This document shows, piece after piece, positions 1-8,503 of a stretch of DNA of 34,200 bases. The first letter of the stretch is position 1, and each line of letters opens with the position of its first letter. The stretch is from Rhizobium sp. Q54 (GTDB lineage Bacteria; Pseudomonadota; Alphaproteobacteria; UBA2966; CAIVPW01), in assembly GCA_945947575.1 (NCBI GenBank), contig CAMEYM010000026.1, positions 1-34,200 of the forward strand. The letters are read 5' to 3'. A program made the position numbers and the translations under genes. The notes under the pieces are model-generated. The model did no database searches, was not told the DNA's origin, and worked only from the letters and a program-made list of their open reading frames with translations.

Positions 1-2097
1 GGCGACGATGCCGGCGTTGCCGTCGCGGCCGTCGGCGGCGAGTTTCCCATCGACGTCGCGCAGGAGCAACGCGCGCCCGGCGTTGGGGCTTTCGGCAACC
101 AGATCCGGACCGACCACCAGCACGACTCGCTCTGCGAACTCGCGCACCGCGGTCGGCACTCCGGCGAGAGCGGCGACGACGAGGCCGATGGCGGCCGCCC
201 GCAAGCCGAGCTGCGCACGCCGGCGTCCGGCGAGAGCGCGGCCGTAAGCGAGAGCGCGGAGGGTCAGGAACTGCTCGCTGCCCCGCCCGGCGATCCACGT
301 CTCAGCGATCAACGCAACCAAGGCCGTGACCAGCAACCACCGCCAGAGCGGCGGCAGAGTTTGGTCCGGCGGCGACACTGGATTGCCGTCACCCAGTGGC
401 GCCAATGCGGTCTCCGTCGCGCCGGCACGATTGACGGCGACCCACCGCCGGCTCTCTCCGGATTGGAGCGCGTAGAGCCCAGCACGCGCCGGCACGAAGG
501 CGGCGTCGGCGCCCGAGAGGAGAAACTCGGCGTCCGCGCGCCCCCGCGAAACCGTCGTGCCATCGGGTGCGATAATCTGCGCCGAACTCCGGCGCGCTTC
601 GATCGAGCACGCAACGCCGACGACGCAGGGTTGCGTGGCGGGCCCAAGCCAGCGCATCACGTTGTTCAGGAATAAGGGGAGTCCGGCGCTGTCGGCCCAC
701 CCGGAGCCGGCGAGATCGAACGCGACCTGGATCTCCCGCCCAGCCGGGGTCGTGCGCGCCTGCACCAGGGGTCCGTGTGTGGCCTCCGCGAGCACCGTGG
801 CGCCCGGCAGCCGTTCGACGCGATAAGCGCGCGGCGGCGCGATCGACGTCCAGTCGAGCTGATCGGACAGGGGATGGGTTGTGTCCCAGCCGGTGATGTA
901 CGGAGCGCCGAGCGGCGCCGGTGGTGGCTGACCGCCGGCGTGCGCCGCGCCGAGCCAAAGCACGTTGGTAGCGGGGCGGCGCGCTACCGCGACCCCGTCG
1001 ACCACGACGAGGTCGAAGGTGTGGTCGTCCGCCGGCAAACGGTCGGCGCTGAGAAGCTCGACGGCGTCCATCGCCTGCAGGGCGATCAGCAGCGGGCCGT
1101 CCGCGGCACCGACATAGAGAACGCGGGCGCGCACGGGGCCGGGGTCCACAACGAAATACATGGCGTTGTCGTGTGGCCCTGCGTCGTCGGGCAGGCGCAA
1201 CTCGACGGCGCCGGGGCCGGGAAGCTCCAGCATCAGATCGAAGGCAACGCTCGGCGGTCCGCCTCGGCGCGCAACACGCGTGGAGGCGAGCGGCGTGAAG
1301 GCGCCGCCGCCGCTTGGCTGGAACAAGGCCTCCAGCACGACGTCCGGCGGCGTGGCCCCGCCGAATTGCACCGTGCCGGTGACACGCCAGGTTCCGGGCA
1401 AGTCGGCGGCCGGCGCGAGGGCGGCCATCAGGCCGACGTTCGCGGCGTCGGCACCCGCAAAGACCCGGGCCGCAGCGATGTCAGCAAACGCATTCTGAAA
1501 ATCGGCCGCCGCCGGGTCGGCGCCATCGGTCAGCACGACGATGCGCGTCGCCTCGCCGTCGCGGCGGATGGTCGCCACCAAGGCGACGGCCGCTTCCCAA
1601 TCGGCGGCTCCGTCGCCCGCTTGCAGGTCCTCGGCGAGCGGGAGTATCCCGGCCGCTTCGCGCTGGCGGGCGACGTGGATGCGCGGCGCGGCGTCCACGT
1701 GAACGACGGAAATGCGCGTGCGGGAGTCTGCCGCCTCTGCGGCGATGGCCGCGAGCAGATGTTGGCGCGCGGCGGTGAAGCGACTGGGGGCGAGATCGGT
1801 CGCGCGCATGCTGCCCGATGCGTCCAGCACAAAGATCGTGTGCGCGGGAGCGTCGCGGCCGCCGAGTTGCGGCTGCGCCAAGGCGAGCGTCGCCAGGACG
1901 ACGACGAGCAATTGCAGCGCGAGCAGGAGGCTGGGCGGCGGAGCGCGCAGCGAACGGCGCGCCACGGCGGTGTTCTGCAGCATCTGCCAGATCAATACGC
2001 TGGGAACTTCGCGGCGGCGGCGGTTGCGCATATGCAGCACCAGCACCAGTGCCGTCAGTCCCCCGAGGAGCAACCAACCGGGGGCGAGGAACGTCAT
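1..2097 (-). CDS. BatA-like / von Willebrand factor A membrane protein, partial (C-terminus beyond left edge)
   Basis: The reading frame is open from an ATG at 2097 to the window edge, at least 699 codons. Residues 1-20 form a hydrophobic segment starting MTFLAPGWLLLGG, followed by an Arg cluster (RNRRRR) and a second hydrophobic segment at about 55-75. This is the layout of the N-terminal aerotolerance-regulator (BatA) domain. A VWA domain follows, with the metal-site motif DASGS (D92, S94, S96). Another membrane segment lies near residues 583-600, and more hydrophobic sequence near 635-645. The ATG overlaps the stop of the upstream membrane-protein gene by 4 bases (ATGA), so the two are probably coupled. 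BatA-type proteins usually sit beside MoxR AAA ATPases and DUF58 proteins; none is visible here, though one could lie beyond the left edge. The family assignment is fairly secure and the cellular role is not. Confidence 0.8.
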   Translation of the reverse strand, partial: MTFLAPGWLLLGGLTALVLVLHMRNRRRREVPSVLIWQMLQNTAVARRSLRAPPPSLLLALQLLVVVLATLALAQPQLGGRDAPAHTIFVLDASGSMRATDLAPSRFTAARQHLLAAIAAEAADSRTRISVVHVDAAPRIHVARQREAAGILPLAEDLQAGDGAADWEAAVALVATIRRDGEATRIVVLTDGADPAAADFQNAFADIAAARVFAGADAANVGLMAALAPAADLPGTWRVTGTVQFGGATPPDVVLEALFQPSGGGAFTPLASTRVARRGGPPSVAFDLMLELPGPGAVELRLPDDAGPHDNAMYFVVDPGPVRARVLYVGAADGPLLIALQAMDAVELLSADRLPADDHTFDLVVVDGVAVARRPATNVLWLGAAHAGGQPPPAPLGAPYITGWDTTHPLSDQLDWTSIAPPRAYRVERLPGATVLAEATHGPLVQARTTPAGREIQVAFDLAGSGWADSAGLPLFLNNVMRWLGPATQPCVVGVACSIEARRSSAQIIAPDGTTVSRGRADAEFLLSGADAAFVPARAGLYALQSGESRRWVAVNRAGATETALAPLGDGNPVSPPDQTLPPLWRWLLVTALVALIAETWIAGRGSEQFLTLRALAYGRALAGRRRAQLGLRAAAIGLVVAALAGVPTAVREFAERVVLVVGPDLVAESPNAGRALLLRDVDGKLAADGRDGNAGIVA

Positions 2098-3560
2098 TGG
2101 CCGCGTTCCGCTGTCATGGCCTGGAAGTAGCGGCCGACCAGGTCGCGAGCAGTGACGGGTAGGGCCGTACGCGTCACCTCGTGTTCGGCCGCCGCGCGCC
2201 ACGCGGTGCCAGCCGCCGGCGCACCGGTGACGACCGCTTCGGCCGGCTGACCGGCGAGATTGAGCCGCGTGCGGCGGCCGCCTTCGCCGAGCGGATTGTC
2301 GAGCAGGAGGTCGCCGGTCGCGGTGAGGCCTAGGCGAGCGGTGGGAGCGCCGGTCAGCGCGCGGGTCCCGAAGCCTGCGTAATCGCCCGGCGCACCGCCG
2401 CCGGCGCCGCCGAACACCTGGCCGGCGCCACCCTCCTCGGCGGGCTCGCCGCCCAGGTCGCGATAATCCTGTTCCGCATCAACCGTCGCGGCCGCGAGGG
2501 CTGCATCTGTGAGTGCGTCGAGGGCGCCTCCGGGCGGACGCGCACCGGCGATGGTGCGCTCGGGCGCCGGCAAGAGGGGAGCGGCGCCGCCGGGGCCATT
2601 GCGCTGGCCCGGTGGGCGTGGGGCAGCGGCGGCGTCCTGGGCCGCACCGGCCGTAGCGGCCTGGCCGGACCCGGCGGCCCGTGGCATCGCAGCGCCGCGA
2701 CGCGCGGAATCCAAAGCGCGCGGGTGGCTGAGCGCGACCGGCGGCGATTCCCCGGCGCGGGCATAGGCGTCGTTGGCGGCGGCCAAGAGTCGCTCCATTC
2801 CGTCGGCTAGGCCCGCGCGGTCCATTGCCGGAGTCTCGGCAAAGCGCTGGGCGAGAGCGCCCAACTCCTGGGCCACCGCCTGCAGCTGCGGGTCGGCACG
2901 CTCCCGCCCGTCCCGGCGCACGATCGCGGCCAGCGCTGCCACGGTTGCAACGTCCTCGGCGCGCTCCGCGGCGTGTTGAACCGACTGAGGCCCACTGGCG
3001 GGACGCAGCGCCGCCAGCGCCTCATGCAGGACCGGAGGCGGCACGGCAGTCAGCAGTGCTGCAACGAGCAGCAGCGCCGGCACAGCCAGCGCCGTGCGCG
3101 GCAGCCGCAGCGGCACCAGGCGGCGGACATCGATACGATCGGCATGCGCGGCGGCGCTTTGCACCAGCGCTTCGCCGATGACGCCGAAGCGGCCCGGCTC
3201 CTTCGCCGCGACCTCGAGTGCCGTGGCGACGCACTCGTGGAGCGCGAAGGTGCGGTCGGCGGTGCGCGCCATGGCGCCGATCGAGGGGTGGCGTCGCGCG
3301 GCAACGATCGCCGCGGCGGCGACGGCAAGCGCGCCGGCGCCGAGCGCAACCAACCCGTAAAGTGCGAGGGGAGCCGGACCGGATCCCGGGAGAAGATGCC
3401 GGATCTGCAACACGCAGTAGAGCGCGAGAACGAAGAGCGCGCACCCCGGCAGCATCTCGGCCAGCGAGCGCCACACTTGGCGGCGGCCGCCGTCGTGCAA
3501 CCGCGCGACGAGTCCGGCGAGACGTGGGTCGCCCAAAGACGGACGTCGGGAGGCGTTCAC
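2094..3560 (-). CDS. Membrane protein of unknown function coupled to the BatA-like gene
   Basis: A 488-residue protein with a GTG start at 3560. Hydrophobic segments lie at about 35-53, 64-88 and 156-174. Between the second and third is a soluble stretch with HPSIG and RTFALHECVATALE. The C-terminal half (about 270-420) is rich in Ala, Gly and Pro and probably disordered, and it ends in a more ordered region with a predicted beta character. The layout loosely recalls large membrane proteins found in MoxR/BatA operons (DUF4175-like), but it is much shorter and I do not claim membership. It shares an ATGA overlap with the BatA-like gene downstream, so a joint envelope role is the simplest inference. 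The start is weakly supported because only a run of G lies directly in front of the GTG. Confidence 0.7.
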   Translation of the reverse strand: MNASRRPSLGDPRLAGLVARLHDGGRRQVWRSLAEMLPGCALFVLALYCVLQIRHLLPGSGPAPLALYGLVALGAGALAVAAAAIVAARRHPSIGAMARTADRTFALHECVATALEVAAKEPGRFGVIGEALVQSAAAHADRIDVRRLVPLRLPRTALAVPALLLVAALLTAVPPPVLHEALAALRPASGPQSVQHAAERAEDVATVAALAAIVRRDGRERADPQLQAVAQELGALAQRFAETPAMDRAGLADGMERLLAAANDAYARAGESPPVALSHPRALDSARRGAAMPRAAGSGQAATAGAAQDAAAAPRPPGQRNGPGGAAPLLPAPERTIAGARPPGGALDALTDAALAAATVDAEQDYRDLGGEPAEEGGAGQVFGGAGGGAPGDYAGFGTRALTGAPTARLGLTATGDLLLDNPLGEGGRRTRLNLAGQPAEAVVTGAPAAGTAWRAAAEHEVTRTALPVTARDLVGRYFQAMTAERGQ

Positions 3561-3623
3561 CCCCCGGGTACTAACGCACGTGTGTTCCCGCTGTGTGACG
3601 CCGCCTGCGTCGCGCTGTCGCGC

Positions 3624-4424
3624 TTACGGTGCGAGGCCGGACGCGGCCCAGCAGCGGTGCAGCACCTGCAGCGGCTCGGTCGCGAAGCGCGCGCGCAACA
3701 AGGTCTGCAACTCCGCGTCGAAGGTGGCGACTTCCTCGGTGGACAAGGAGCCCTGGATCGGCGCGCTAGCGCGGACGCGGCCCTGCCATTGGACGTGCGT
3801 GAACGGCACGTCGAGGTCGAAGGAGAACGTCTCGATGGCGGCGAAACCGGCTTCGGCGAGGTCGCGCAGCCAGGTGGGGTAGACACCGTTGCCGCCGGCA
3901 AGCGGCCAGCGCGGATTGTGCTTGAGGATCAGGGCTTCGGTGGCGGCAGCCACGGTGCCGGGCAGCGGGATCCAATCGAAGTGGGCGATGACGACGCGGC
4001 CGCCCGGGCGCAAGAGGCGCCGCACTTCGGCGGCGGCGCGCGGGCGGTCGAACCAGTGCCAGGCTTGGCCGACGGTGACGAGATCGAAGCTCGCCGCGGG
4101 CAGACCGGTGTCCTCGGCGGGAGCGCGCACATAGCGCACTTTCACGTCGGCCGCGTCGTCCAGCGCGTCGGCGACATGCATGAGCTCGCCGGCGATGTCG
4201 GCGGCGGTGACGGTGGCGCCGGCGCGCGCCAGGCCGCGAGCGACGGCGCCGGTGCCGGTGGCGAGGTCGAGGGCGGCCTGGCCGGAGCGCAGCCAGCCGC
4301 GCGCCGCGAGGCTATCGAAGAATGCTTGCGGGAAGCCGGGACGGTAGCGGCGGTAGTCACCGGTGGTGCGCCCGAAATCCAGGGTCGCACCGAACTCGCG
4401 CGCGCGTTCGACGTCGGAGGGCAT
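3624..4424 (-). CDS. Class I SAM-dependent methyltransferase (UbiE/methyltransferase-11 type)
   Basis: A 266-residue Rossmann methyltransferase. Motif I is LDLATGTGAVARGLA (about 52-66), followed by the acidic residue of strand 2 (VTAADIAG, D75), the post-II segment FDLVTVGQAWHWFD (about 113-126) and LLRPGGRVVIAHFDW. Proteins with the QAWHWFD signature are methyltransferase-11 members whose substrate is usually unknown, often a small metabolite. The ATG at 4424 lies 10 bases after the stop of the upstream dehydrogenase, so the two are likely co-transcribed. The full Rossmann domain is present and nothing looks broken. The substrate cannot be told from the sequence. Confidence 0.87.
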   Translation of the reverse strand: MPSDVERAREFGATLDFGRTTGDYRRYRPGFPQAFFDSLAARGWLRSGQAALDLATGTGAVARGLARAGATVTAADIAGELMHVADALDDAADVKVRYVRAPAEDTGLPAASFDLVTVGQAWHWFDRPRAAAEVRRLLRPGGRVVIAHFDWIPLPGTVAAATEALILKHNPRWPLAGGNGVYPTWLRDLAEAGFAAIETFSFDLDVPFTHVQWQGRVRASAPIQGSLSTEEVATFDAELQTLLRARFATEPLQVLHRCWAASGLAP

Positions 4425-4434
4425 GGCGCGCGAC

Positions 4435-5424
4435 TTAGGTCGTCACTCCGGCGATGACGCGGTCGGGCGGCGGGTTGCCGTCGACGAAGCTCTTGATGTT
4501 GATGATGACTTTCTCGCCCATGGCGATGCGGCCGGCGACGGTGGCCGAGCCGAGGTGCGGCGTGAGGACCACGTTGTCGAGCTTGAGCAAGCGCGGATTG
4601 ACGTGCGGCGCGTTCTGATGGACGTCGAGGCCGGCGCCGCCGATCAGGCGCTTCTCCAAGAGGTCGCAGAGCGCGTCCTCGTCGATGATCTCGCCGCGCG
4701 CGGTGTTGACGATCACCGCGTGGCGCTGCAGGCGGGCGAGGCGCGCGGCCGAGAGCATGCCGCGCGTCGCGTCGGTGAGCGGACAGTTGACCGAGATGAT
4801 GTCCATGTGGGCGAGCATCTGGTCGAGGTCTTCCCAGTAGGCGGCCTCGAGCTCGGCCTCGGTCGCTTCGGGCACGCGCTTGCGGTTGTGGTAGTGCACC
4901 GACAGGCCGAAGCCACGGGCGCGGCGAGCTACAGCCTGGCCGATGCGGCCCATGCCGACGATGCCGAGGCGCTGGCCGGTGATGCGATGGCCGAGCAGGA
5001 AGGTCGGGCCCCACCCTTCCCACTTGCCGGCGCGCACGAGGCGCTCGCCTTCGGTGATACGGCGGGGCGTGGCGAGGATGAGCGCCATGGTGAGGTCGGC
5101 AGTATCCTCGGTGAGCACGCCCGGCGTGTTGGTGACGGTGATGCCGCGCTCGGCGGCCGCCTTCAGGTCGATGTGGTTGATGCCGGTGCCGAAGTTGGCG
5201 ATCAGCTTGAGCTTGGGGCCGGCGTTGGCCAGGACGGCGGCGTCGACGCGGTCGGTGACGGTCGGCACCAGCACGTCGGCGGTCTTGACGGCCTCGATGA
5301 GCTCGGCCGGGGAGAAGCGGTGGTCGTCGATGTTCAGGCGCGCGCGGAACAGCTCCATCATGCGCACCTCGACCGCCTCGGGCAGCTTGCGCGTGACGAT
5401 GACGTCGGGCTTCTTGGTGCTCAA
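4435..5424 (-). CDS. D-2-hydroxyacid dehydrogenase, glyoxylate reductase GyaR-like, with an altered catalytic triad
   Basis: From a TTG start at 5424 the protein is 329 residues, the usual size, and begins MSTKKPDVIVTRKLP, which matches how GyaR-type enzymes begin. The frame stays open further upstream but without family sequence. The NAD(P)-binding loop is GIVGMGRIG (154-162). The substrate-binding region contains NFGTG and TPGVLTEDTADLTMALIL. Catalytic Arg243 (NTARG) and His290 (TPHLGSAT) are present. The third triad residue, normally Glu in GLDVFxxEP, is Ala272 (GLDVHQNAP). The family reduces glyoxylate or hydroxypyruvate with NAD(P)H; activity of this copy is uncertain because of that change. 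It is the first gene of a minus-strand run with the methyltransferase and the BatA pair. Confidence 0.87.
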   Translation of the reverse strand: MSTKKPDVIVTRKLPEAVEVRMMELFRARLNIDDHRFSPAELIEAVKTADVLVPTVTDRVDAAVLANAGPKLKLIANFGTGINHIDLKAAAERGITVTNTPGVLTEDTADLTMALILATPRRITEGERLVRAGKWEGWGPTFLLGHRITGQRLGIVGMGRIGQAVARRARGFGLSVHYHNRKRVPEATEAELEAAYWEDLDQMLAHMDIISVNCPLTDATRGMLSAARLARLQRHAVIVNTARGEIIDEDALCDLLEKRLIGGAGLDVHQNAPHVNPRLLKLDNVVLTPHLGSATVAGRIAMGEKVIINIKSFVDGNPPPDRVIAGVTT

Positions 5425-5543
5425 GGGTATCCGGGGAGTGGGGCGGCGGCCCTCTCTAGCATGCGCCGTGGCAGGCCGACAAACCGCAGAAACGGCCGCC
5501 GCGGGCGTTGTCAGAGCGCCCGGAGGCATGATTCACTACGCCC

Positions 5544-5900
5544 ATGAAGCCAGAGGAAGCTGCGGTCTTTGAGGGCTTTGAGGCGGTCGTGCGCGCCACG
5601 TACGATGCCGTCATGCGGGCCGTGCTCAAGTTCGGCCCCGTTGAGGTCGACGCCAAGAAGAACTCGATCCATCTGATCGCCGGAACCGCGTTCGCCATCG
5701 TGCATCCGCGCAAGAGCGCCCTGTCGCTTTCCATCCGCACCGACAAGCCGATGGTCAGCACGCGCGTTGCCAAGGTGAACGCGATTTCGCGCAACGTCGT
5801 GCACAACGAGATCCTGCTGGCAGCACCCGGCGCGGTGGACCGGGAACTGACGGCGTGGCTGAAGGCGGCGTACGCACTCGGTGCGGAGAAGACCGCCTGA
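5544..5900 (+). CDS. DUF5655-like small protein
   Basis: A 118-residue soluble protein starting MKPEEAAVFEGFEAVV. It contains a segment like that of DUF5655 domains: a negatively charged helix, then KKNSIHLIAGTAFAIVHPRKSALSLSI, which resembles the 'FA.VHP.K..L.L.L' core, and a C-terminal helix ending in ALGAEKTA. The family fold is small alpha/beta and its function is unknown; such domains sit alone or fused to DNA-related proteins. It is transcribed away from the dehydrogenase gene, with 119 bases between the two starts. An SD-like GGAGG lies about 20 bases upstream of the ATG, further than usual. The next gene starts 8 bases after its stop, so the two probably form a unit. The assignment is by motif reading only. 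Confidence 0.7.
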   Translation: MKPEEAAVFEGFEAVVRATYDAVMRAVLKFGPVEVDAKKNSIHLIAGTAFAIVHPRKSALSLSIRTDKPMVSTRVAKVNAISRNVVHNEILLAAPGAVDRELTAWLKAAYALGAEKTA

Positions 5901-5908
5901 CCCATCGC

Positions 5909-6385
5909 ATGCGTGTGGTGTGGTCGTGCATCGTGACGCTTGCGGTGTGCGCGGTTGCTGCCGCTGCGGTTGCCCAAGCGCTGGCCATCCCGCGCTTCGT
6001 GTCGCTGCGCTCCGGCGAGGTCAACGTGCGCACGGGCCCGGGCATGCAGTACCCGGTGGTGTGGGTGTTCGTGCGCGCCGGCATGCCGGTCGAGATCGTC
6101 GCGACCTTCGACGTGTGGCGCAAGGTGCGCGACATCGACGGCGTCGAAGGCTGGGTGCACCAGAACCTTCTGTCGGGCGAACGCCGCGCCATCATCCTGG
6201 GCGAGGTGCGCACCCTGACGCGCACTCCCACCAACGTGCAACCGGTGGCGATGGCGGAACCCGGTGTCATCGCGCGGGTGCTGGAGTGCGCGGGGCCGTT
6301 CTGCAGGCTCGACATCGAGGGCCACAAAGGATGGCTGCCGCGCGAGCAGATCTGGGGCGTGTATCCGAACGAGATGCTCGACTAG
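5909..6385 (+). CDS. Secreted bacterial SH3-domain protein
   Basis: A 158-residue protein from the ATG at 5909; a longer frame upstream would overlap the preceding gene. Residues 1 to about 26 form a signal peptide (MRVVWSCIVTLAVCAVAAA, then an Ala-rich cleavage region). Two SH3-like units follow. The first has the typical SGEVNVRTGPGMQYPVVWV and VEGWVHQNLLSG. The second has RTPTNVQPVAMAEPGV, CRLDIEGHKGWLPREQIWGVYP and two cysteines (in ECAGPFC) close together. Proteins of this SH3 type are periplasmic and thought to bind peptidoglycan or other ligands. The gene converges on the DUF3501 gene with only 4 bases between the two stops. Function beyond periplasmic binding is not known. Confidence 0.87.
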   Translation: MRVVWSCIVTLAVCAVAAAAVAQALAIPRFVSLRSGEVNVRTGPGMQYPVVWVFVRAGMPVEIVATFDVWRKVRDIDGVEGWVHQNLLSGERRAIILGEVRTLTRTPTNVQPVAMAEPGVIARVLECAGPFCRLDIEGHKGWLPREQIWGVYPNEMLD

Positions 6386-6389
6386 GCTC

Positions 6390-7007
6390 CTAGTGCACCA
6401 CCGCTGAATCGAAGTCCGTAGCCAGAGCCGCGCGCATCTCATTGGACAGCCCGGCGGCGTGGCGGTAGGCGGGGTGCTTGATCTCCAAGGTCACCTCGGC
6501 GTTCTCGGCGCGGAAGGCGGCGATCTGGTCGCCGGCAAACGGGAAGTGCAGGAAGTGCACCGAGGACGTCTTGCCGGTCTCGGGATCGGTGCGCTCGACG
6601 TCTTGCTCCGGCACGGCCTTGACGACGTGGTCGCCGAAGCGGAGCTGGACCTGTTCCTCGATGTTGCCGAGCTTGACCAGCTCGCGGGCGCGGGCGACCG
6701 GGCTGTCGATCTCCAGCATCATGGTCGCGACCAGCTCGCGGCCGTTCGGAATGAGCGGGTTGTAGGCGGCGAGCTCGTCTTCCAACTGGGCGTCGCCGCC
6801 CTTTTCGGTGCGCAGCATCTCGTGCACCTGCACCCACATCGAGTCGTAGGACTCGAAGGTGAAGTGGGCGTAGGGCCCGACCTCGATCTGGCGGTGCTTC
6901 TTCTGGGCACGGATCTCGGCGCGCTTGGCGGACCGCACGGCTTCGTAGGCGTCGAGCGGCAGGATGTCCTCGCGTGTGATCGAGCGGCGTCTGGTGCGGA
7001 CCGTCAT
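6390..7007 (-). CDS. DUF3501 family protein of the rubrerythrin operon
   Basis: A 205-residue soluble protein from the ATG at 7007. The family is recognisable from [43 protein letters not shown]-like text ([10 protein letters not shown]), [11 protein letters not shown] and the C-terminal [16 protein letters not shown]. Its biochemical function is not known. It is the last of three minus-strand genes (rubrerythrin, Fe-S protein, DUF3501). Its ATG overlaps the Fe-S gene stop (ATGA at 7004-7007), which indicates translational coupling. Co-occurrence with rubrerythrin and a GlpC/HdrD-type Fe-S protein suggests a role in an electron-transfer or peroxide-defence path; that is inference from context. 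Confidence 0.88.
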   Translation of the reverse strand: MTVRTRRRSITREDILPLDAYEAVRSAKRAEIRAQKKHRQIEVGPYAHFTFESYDSMWVQVHEMLRTEKGGDAQLEDELAAYNPLIPNGRELVATMMLEIDSPVARARELVKLGNIEEQVQLRFGDHVVKAVPEQDVERTDPETGKTSSVHFLHFPFAGDQIAAFRAENAEVTLEIKHPAYRHAAGLSNEMRAALATDFDSAVVH

Positions 7008-8368
7008 TTCGAGACTCCAACTTCGATGCCGTAGGCGCGGGCGAACAACAGGATCGGGTGGACCGACTCTTTGATGTCGGCGCCCGGTTCGAGTTCGCGC
7101 GCGCCCTGGACGATGTGATCGCCGGCCAGAGGGCACTCGGACGAGACGTGCGCCGGTTTCAAGTCAAGCACACGGCGGAAGACCGGCTTGCCGACCTTCA
7201 GCGCTACGTCGAAGTTGGGCTTCTCTGCCCCCCACGCGCCGCCGTGACCCGAGCAGCGCTCGATGATCGTGACGTTGGCCTCGGGGATGAGCCGCAGCAT
7301 GTCGGCAGCCTTGGCGCCCATGTTCTGGGCCCGGGAGTGGCAGGCGATGTGGAGCGCGACCGGCTCGGGCATCGGCGCCAGCGTGCCGGCGAGGCCGTCC
7401 TTCTTGGCGACCTCGACGATGTACTCGGAGACGTCCCGCGTCGCCTTGGCGAGGCGGGCGACGTTCGCGTCCTTGGGCACGATCAGCGGCCACTCGAACT
7501 TCAGCATGAGCGCGCACGACGGGGTGAGCGCGACGATGTCGTAGCCCTTATCGACCCAGGCAATCAGATCAGCCGCAACTTTTCTGGCGCTGGTCGCGAC
7601 GGCAGCGAGATCGCCGATCTCCAGCTGCGGCATGCCGCAGCAGCCGGGATGGACGACGACCGTCTCGATGCCGTTGCGGGCGAGGACGGCGCGGGTGGCG
7701 AGGCCGATCTCCGGCTTGTTGAAGTTGCCGGCACAGGTTGCGTAGAGCACGACCTTGCGCTGAGTCTTGGTCCCTTGGGCGGCAGGCGTCACCGGCAGCG
7801 GCTCGCGCGCCGCGCGCGTCGTCAGCACGTCCTTGGCGGGCACGAAATCCGGCAGCCAGGCGCGCGGATGGATGTTGGCGGCGGCGGACAGGACCGAGCG
7901 GCCGAGCGTGTTGGTGACGCTGCTCGCCCAATTGGCGAGGCCGGCCATGTGCGAGGCGAGCGCGCCGTTGCGATCGGTCTTGCGGATCTCGCGTTGGGCG
8001 AACGTGACCTTGCCCTGGCGCTCCTCCATGACGCGGTGGCGCAGCATCAGGTGCGGGAAGTCGATGTTGAAGGCGTGCGGCGGCACGTATGGGCACTTCG
8101 TCATGAAGCACATGTCGCACAGCGTGCAGGCGTCCACGACCGGCTCGAAGTCCTTGGATTCGACGGTGTCGAGCTCGCCCGACTTGGCTGCGTCGATGAG
8201 ATCGAACAGGCGCGGGAAGGAGTCGCACAGGTTGAAGCAGCGCCGGCAACCGTGACAGACGTCGAACTGGCGGCGCTCCTCGGCGTCGAGGGCGGCGGGG
8301 TCGGTGTAGGACGGGTCGTCCCACGCGATGACGTGGCGAGTCGGTGCGCCGGTGCCTTCGGAGTGCAT
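7004..8368 (-). CDS. Heterodisulfide reductase-related (GlpC/HdrD-like) Fe-S protein with two CCG domains
   Basis: A 454-residue protein from the ATG at 8368, which has AAGAAG ahead of it; a longer frame to 8407 lacks such a site. Two Fe-S motifs sit near the N-terminus. The first is C38-x2-C41-x2-C44-x3-C48 ([11 protein letters not shown]). The second is C81-x2-C84-x2-C87-x4-C92 followed by Pro, with one residue more than the classical spacing. Two cysteine-rich CCG domains follow: [15 protein letters not shown] with [13 protein letters not shown], and [12 protein letters not shown] with CSGHGGAWG. Such domains bind non-cubane or additional Fe-S clusters and transfer electrons, as in GlpC and HdrB. 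Placed between rubrerythrin and DUF3501, it may feed electrons to the di-iron peroxidase; this is inference. No membrane segment is seen. Confidence 0.9.
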   Translation of the reverse strand: MHSEGTGAPTRHVIAWDDPSYTDPAALDAEERRQFDVCHGCRRCFNLCDSFPRLFDLIDAAKSGELDTVESKDFEPVVDACTLCDMCFMTKCPYVPPHAFNIDFPHLMLRHRVMEERQGKVTFAQREIRKTDRNGALASHMAGLANWASSVTNTLGRSVLSAAANIHPRAWLPDFVPAKDVLTTRAAREPLPVTPAAQGTKTQRKVVLYATCAGNFNKPEIGLATRAVLARNGIETVVVHPGCCGMPQLEIGDLAAVATSARKVAADLIAWVDKGYDIVALTPSCALMLKFEWPLIVPKDANVARLAKATRDVSEYIVEVAKKDGLAGTLAPMPEPVALHIACHSRAQNMGAKAADMLRLIPEANVTIIERCSGHGGAWGAEKPNFDVALKVGKPVFRRVLDLKPAHVSSECPLAGDHIVQGARELEPGADIKESVHPILLFARAYGIEVGVSK

Positions 8369-8418
8369 CGTTTCTTCTTTTCGTTCGAGCGGCGGGCGCT
8401 GTCGCACCGGTTTTCTTG

Positions 8419-8488
8419 CCCCTCACCCTGCCCTCCCCGTCGCGCCGGAGGCGCGCTACACGCGCGACGCGGGGGGAGGGTTGAGGGG
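8419..8488 (-). repeat. REP-like intercistronic palindrome between rubrerythrin and the Fe-S gene
   Basis: A 70-base imperfect hairpin starts with CCCCTCACCCTGCCCTCCCC and ends with GGGGGGAGGGTTGAGGGG, with the inner arms GTCGCG and CGCGAC closing the stem. It lies in the 135-base gap between the rubrerythrin stop and the Fe-S gene start, on the transcribed strand of both. Elements of the CCCTCACCC/GGGTGAGGG type are widely dispersed in proteobacterial genomes. A hairpin here could stabilise the rubrerythrin part of the mRNA or attenuate the downstream genes. Whether it is a family member in this genome cannot be seen from one copy. Confidence 0.65.
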
Positions 8489-8503
8489 AGAGTGCGGCGG
8501 CGA

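Noticed and set aside
775-2130. An open frame of 451 codons on the plus strand at the left end
   Set aside because: It is antisense to the BatA-like frame, which has a VWA metal site and membrane segments in the expected order.
5440-5510. Inverted repeat CGGCGGCC/GGCCGCCG between the dehydrogenase and the DUF5655-like gene
   Set aside because: An 8-base match over a 44-base loop in GC-rich sequence is expected by chance.
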